This document shows, in pieces, positions 23,923 through 27,308 of a stretch of DNA of 27,308 nt; position 1 is the stretch's first letter; every line of letters starts with the position of its first letter. This DNA is from Acidobacteriota bacterium (GTDB lineage: Bacteria; Acidobacteriota; Terriglobia; UBA7540). The translations under genes were made by a program, and so were the position numbers. The DNA lies in the NCBI GenBank assembly GCA_003224665.1, contig QHZM01000006.1, positions 1 to 27,308 on the forward strand, written 5' to 3'. The notes beneath the pieces are model-generated. The model ran no database searches. It saw only the letters and a program-made list of their open reading frames with translations, and was not told the DNA's origin.

Positions 23923-25899
23923 TCAAGTTACAATGGATCCGGAAGCGGGGGCAACGCTCGGAATCCCGCGCAGTTCCTTCCCTTCCAAGGCGGCTCCTGC
24001 CAAGGAAGGTCGGCCGCTGGCGCTCGCCGCCTCGAGAAAGTTCCGGTGCCACAACTCGAAAATCAAAAGCTGCCACAGGATGCCGGAGTGATCGCGCCTT
24101 TGCCGAAAATGCTCTTCGAGCAATTGCCGCACGGCGGCCGGCCTGAAATAGCCGCGTTGGAGGGTCCGCGGCTCGACGAGGACGCGCAATTCGTCCTTCA
24201 GCTCGTGTCGCATCCAGTGCACGAGCGGCAGGGCGAAACCGCGCTTGGGCTGCTCCAGGACCGCGCCCGGCACGCCGACTCGTTTCGCCAACTTCCGTAA
24301 GATGTACTTCCGCGTGCCGTCGCGGAGTTTCCACTCGGCGGGTAATGCCGCAACCCACTCCAGGAAAACGTGATCAAGCATGGGCGCGCGGACTTCCAGG
24401 GACGTGGCCATGCTCATGCGGTCCACTTTGGTCAGGATGTCGGCCGCCAGGTACGTTTTGGTGTCAAGGTATAGCAACCGGCTCAGTGGATCACGCGCGG
24501 GAGCTCCCTCATAGTAGGCGCGAAATAGGTCCAGCGGGTCCTGGCAACATTCGACGGAATCCAGGAAATCATCGGAGAAGACCTGCCGTTCAGGGCCGAA
24601 AGCGGGCAGGTAGGAAATTGTGTCGAGATATCGGTCCCGGAAAGGGAGGGTCATATTGAAAGTGAGCCTGCGAGCCCACGTGCCGTGCGGCAGCTTCGGA
24701 TGAATTTTCTCGCGGTACCATCGGCGCACTCGACCGGGAATCAGGTCGAACGGCGTGCGACCGAGCCTGAGGCGATAGCGGTCGTAGCCGGCGAACAGCT
24801 CGTCGCCGCCGTCGCCCGATAAGGCGACGGTCACATATCTGCGAGCCAGACACGAAACAAAATACGTCGGCAGGATCGAAGAATCAGCGAACGGTTCTTC
24901 CAGTGTGCCCGTCAGCGTGTCCAGCTCCTGTCCGATTTTCGGCTCAACGATCAGCTCATGATGATCCGTGCCGAAATGCCGAGCGACGGCACGGGCGTAT
25001 TCAGCCTCGTTGAAATCCTGGTTGCGGAACCCGATGGTGAACGTCTTCACCGGCCGCGAGCTGGCCCGGGCCATCAGCGCCACCACCGTGGAGGAATCCG
25101 TTCCTCCGCTCAGCAAGGCCCCGAGCGGGACATCCGCTATCATCCGGATCCGGACGGCCTCGAATAACCGTTGCTCCAGCTCTTCCAGGCACTCTTCCTC
25201 GGATCCGGGCGAGTGCGTTCCGTAGGCTGGCAGGTCCCAGTAATTGCGGACTTTGATCTCTCCGTTTCTGAATTCCAGTGTGTGCGCCGGGGGGAGCTTC
25301 TGAATGCGGGTGTAAGCGGTGCGGGGATCAGGGATATAGCTGAAATAAAAAAATTGCAACAGGGCCTCGCGATCGATCTCTACAAGTTCCGGGGCCGCCG
25401 CCAGAATCGCCTTGATCTCGGAGCCAAACAGCAGAGCGTCGTCGGTTAAGGCGTAATGGAGTGGCTTCTTCCCTAGCCGGTCGCGCGCCAACAGTAAAGC
25501 TCGGCGGCGCTCGTCGTAAATCGCGAAGGCGAACATCCCACGAAGCTTGTGGACACAATCCACGCCCAGGTCTTCATAGAGATGCACGATGACTTCGGTA
25601 TCTGTGTTGGTGTAAAAACGGTGTCCGTGGCGCTCCAGCTGAGTTCTCAATTCCGGATAGTTGTAGATCTCACCGTTGAACACCACCCAGACCGTCTCGT
25701 CCTCATTGTGAACAGGCTGATGACCTCCGGCCAAGTCGATGATGCTCAGCCGTCGCATCCCTATTCCGACGGGTCCATGGACGTAAACCCCCTCGTCATC
25801 CGGTCCGCGATGGACGATCGTCCGGCACATTCGCCGGATAACCGCTTCATCCACCATTGAACCAGGCCGTCTTCCGACAATCCCGGTGATTCCGCACAT
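23923..25899 (-). CDS. asnB: Asparagine synthase (glutamine-hydrolysing) family protein, copy 2
   Basis: The 658-residue product starts MCGITGIVG at ATG 25899 with GGAAG upstream. The frame is open to 26118, but the glutaminase Cys must be residue 2, which fixes the start. The glutaminase domain has RRLSIIDLAGGHQPVHNED, FNGEIYNYPELR, NTDTEVIVHLYE and RDRLGKKPLHY. The synthetase domain has LLSGGTDSSTVVALMA at about 263 (Thr where Ile is common), LSGDGGDELFAGYDRY, TKVDRMSMATSLEVRAPMLDH and KRGFALPLVHWMR. It is the type found in capsule and exosortase-linked clusters, where amidation of a sugar acid or similar is inferred. It is complete, and lies just downstream of a broken methyltransferase and upstream of the acetyltransferase. 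The 33 or so C-terminal residues after RNFLEA are low-complexity. Confidence 0.92.
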   Translation of the reverse strand: MCGITGIVGRRPGSMVDEAVIRRMCRTIVHRGPDDEGVYVHGPVGIGMRRLSIIDLAGGHQPVHNEDETVWVVFNGEIYNYPELRTQLERHGHRFYTNTDTEVIVHLYEDLGVDCVHKLRGMFAFAIYDERRRALLLARDRLGKKPLHYALTDDALLFGSEIKAILAAAPELVEIDREALLQFFYFSYIPDPRTAYTRIQKLPPAHTLEFRNGEIKVRNYWDLPAYGTHSPGSEEECLEELEQRLFEAVRIRMIADVPLGALLSGGTDSSTVVALMARASSRPVKTFTIGFRNQDFNEAEYARAVARHFGTDHHELIVEPKIGQELDTLTGTLEEPFADSSILPTYFVSCLARRYVTVALSGDGGDELFAGYDRYRLRLGRTPFDLIPGRVRRWYREKIHPKLPHGTWARRLTFNMTLPFRDRYLDTISYLPAFGPERQVFSDDFLDSVECCQDPLDLFRAYYEGAPARDPLSRLLYLDTKTYLAADILTKVDRMSMATSLEVRAPMLDHVFLEWVAALPAEWKLRDGTRKYILRKLAKRVGVPGAVLEQPKRGFALPLVHWMRHELKDELRVLVEPRTLQRGYFRPAAVRQLLEEHFRQRRDHSGILWQLLIFELWHRNFLEAASASGRPSLAGAALEGKELRGIPSVAPASGSIVT

Positions 25900-26088
25900 G
25901 GCTAATTTTCTTCCACGGGATCCAATTTCCGGGGCGTGCTGCTCCAAGGAGCGACAGGCCAGCGCGAGTCGTTCAAAGCGCCGGCGTTGTCCCACCCGCG
26001 GAGGCGGTTCCCCGCGTCCAATCAACTCAAGAAGCCTTTCCCCCGTCCGCATGGCCGCGCCGGGCCTCGCTTGACAGTAACTTCGAAG

Positions 26089-26487
26089 AAGGAAAAGGAT
26101 TTTCCAGATGTTCAACAACCATATTGCAGGTCACCAGATCGAAGCTTTCATCCGAGATCGGAAGGCGGTCCAGGCTCGAGCACACGGACAAACTCAGGCC
26201 CGATTTCTTCGGAGAGCGGCCGAGGCTAGATCGACGCCCACCATCAACCGCGGCTTGGCCGCCAGCACCCGCTCAGGGTCCTTCACGCCGCCGGCCAGCA
26301 GGCGTTCCCCGCAGCCGGCATCCAACCACCGGGTCGTGTCATTAACGTATCCACCGAGGGTTTGCCCGTGAATTTCCTGATTCCAGAGCAAGTTCGGTAG
26401 GAGCAAACACATCAGCCGCATCATTATGTTTCGGCCCAACAGCCTTTTCCACAGATCAGCGATCCAGAAATTTGGCCGGCGCTTCAT
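26089..26487 (-). pseudogene. SAM-dependent methyltransferase, frameshifted and truncated
   Basis: From ATG 26487 (or 26424) one frame encodes LLLPNLLWNQEIHGQTLGGYVNDTTRWLDAGCGERLLAGGVKDPE and MVGVDLASAALRRNRA. LDAGCG is methyltransferase motif I (SAM binding) and VGVDLA is the acidic motif. The frame then stops at 26194, but a neighbouring frame continues with LSVCSSLDRLPISDESFDLVTCNMVVEHLENPF to about 26089. This is motif post-I and the usual VxxHLENP segment, so one base is missing near 26190-26200. After ENPF the remaining 100 or more residues (ARVLRPGG and beyond) are absent. The gene is non-functional as given. It was probably a sugar methyltransferase of the polysaccharide locus. Confidence 0.7.
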
Positions 26488-26657
26488 TGATTGCGAAAGC
26501 CCGATTTGACTCGAAATCTTCCGTTCCTGAAGTCCGCGTGTCGGCTGCGGGTTCGCGCTGTTTTCCAGTTGGAGCCCGCAAACGACGGTCAAGAAGTACT
26601 TGGCGATGGAGAACTCGCTGATCCCGCCGCCACGGCCTGAACCCGGGGAGCGTCGCC

Positions 26658-27308
26658 TCAATACGCACCCAGAGTCACTTTTGGCACCTGACTTCGATAA
26701 GCGGTCCCCCTGAATCCTGCTTCCTGTGGAGGCTGGTTCAGCTCAGATGGAGCCGTGGCCTCCGTGCCCGCAATGGCGCGGAGCGCGCTGGTGTATCCCA
26801 CCAGAAAATATGGGAAAAATTGGTAGGCCGCGCTCGCAAACAACGAGCCCACGGCGAAACTGGCAAAACTGGCTCCGAGCGCGGTTGCGAACAGCTGCTC
26901 TTCGGGTTTCCCGCGCACAAGACGTTTCGTTTCGCGGATGTTGATGAATCCGCGCCGCATGATCAGGAGAAACAGGATGAGCGCAGCGATCCCCGCTTCA
27001 GAGCTCAGTTGCGTGTACGTGTTATGGGTCTCGCGCCAGGCACCCGAAACAATTTCGAAATTTCCCGGGCCGACACCAAAAAGCGGATGCTCCAAACTGA
27101 CTTTTATGCTGGTCTTCAGCAGGTACTTTCGGGCCTGCGCCGAACCGGTGGCGTCTTCGTTGGGTTCGAAGATCGTCTCGATACGCTTTGCGTAATTCGC
27201 CGAACCTGCGAGAATCAGGACCCCGAAGCCCGTGACGGCGGCGACCAATACCAGGTATTGCCGTCGCCCCTTGACGCCGAACTCCCACAGACACACCCCA
27301 CCCGCCAC
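26658..27308 (-). CDS. O-antigen ligase / Wzy-like polymerase, C-terminal part (5' end outside window)
   Basis: The frame is open through the right edge, so only the last 216 residues are visible. Features are those of the O-antigen ligase/Wzy_C membrane family. They include hydrophobic helices (YLVLVAAVTGFGVLILAG, AALILFLLIMRRG, ASFASFAVGSLFASAAYQFFPYFLVGYTSAL), a periplasmic stretch with ARKYLLKTSIKVSLEHPLFGVGPGNFEIVSG (the HPLxGVGPGNF motif) and WRETHNTYTQLSSEAGI (the HNxYxxxxxExG motif). The family joins or polymerises lipid-linked sugar chains at the periplasmic face of the inner membrane. As first gene on the minus strand in view, it appears to head, or be part of, the long operon down to 17135. 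TGA stop at 26658-26660. Confidence 0.88.
   Translation of the reverse strand: MAGGVCLWEFGVKGRRQYLVLVAAVTGFGVLILAGSANYAKRIETIFEPNEDATGSAQARKYLLKTSIKVSLEHPLFGVGPGNFEIVSGAWRETHNTYTQLSSEAGIAALILFLLIMRRGFINIRETKRLVRGKPEEQLFATALGASFASFAVGSLFASAAYQFFPYFLVGYTSALRAIAGTEATAPSELNQPPQEAGFRGTAYRSQVPKVTLGAY

Noticed and set aside
25900..26118. A 73-residue N-terminal extension of the second AsnB.
   Set aside because: The catalytic Cys of class II glutaminases must be residue 2, which fixes the start at 25899.
15483..26487. The methyltransferase C-terminus (plus strand, 15483) and N-terminus (minus strand, ending near 26089) could be two halves of one gene separated by a 10.6-kb inversion.
   Set aside because: The orientations fit such an inversion, but the two pieces appear to belong to different methyltransferase types and a middle segment would still be missing.
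26488..26657. A possible gene end (SEFSIAKYFLTVVCGLQLE) ahead of the methyltransferase remnant.
   Set aside because: The phrase looks protein-like but I cannot assign a family, start or length.

Overview
This is a GC-rich bacterial window whose gene content is a surface or exopolysaccharide locus. The families present are four-repeat IPT/TIG proteins, two AsnB-type amidotransferases, a heparinase II/III-like protein, a fused ATP sulfurylase/APS kinase and several GT4 glycosyltransferases. The combination resembles soil Acidobacteriota or a related lineage; this is inference from remembered family distribution, with no marker gene in the window.

Layout. Positions 1-102 hold the last 33 codons of a secreted beta-propeller-like protein, on a 180-bp segment that recurs almost identically at 5057-5236. 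A LuxR-type regulator (434-1111, minus) faces a roughly 1.6-kb non-coding stretch with operator-like palindromes. On the plus strand follow an 817-residue IPT/TIG plus propeller protein (2705-5158), a 466-residue paralogue without the IPT repeats (5457-6857) and a polysaccharide flippase that overlaps it but is broken by an out-of-frame internal deletion (6854-8297). Converging on this is a tight minus-strand cassette: heparinase-like, AsnB, polysaccharide-deacetylase-like and beta-propeller proteins (15020 down to 8321). A methyltransferase C-terminal remnant and a GT4 gene lie on the plus strand (15483-17157). From the right edge down to 17135, one long minus-strand run carries a Wzy/O-antigen-ligase C-terminus, a broken methyltransferase, a second AsnB, a hexapeptide acetyltransferase, GT4 genes, the ATP sulfurylase/APS kinase fusion, a shortened TauE-like permease and a CysQ/IMPase-family phosphatase.

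How they work together (inference). The GT4 enzymes build a repeat unit, the flippase and Wzy would export and polymerise it, and AsnB, acetyltransferase, deacetylase-like, methyltransferase and heparinase-like proteins would decorate or trim it. ATP sulfurylase/APS kinase plus CysQ would make PAPS and remove PAP, as expected if the polymer is sulfated; no sulfotransferase is visible.

The most unusual property is the number of broken genes. The flippase, two GT4 genes, the TauE-like permease, the APS-kinase C-terminus, the acetyltransferase/GT4 junction and two methyltransferase remnants all show internal deletions or frameshifts, while neighbouring genes are intact. This is either real decay of the locus or assembly or sequencing damage, and only read mapping can separate the two.
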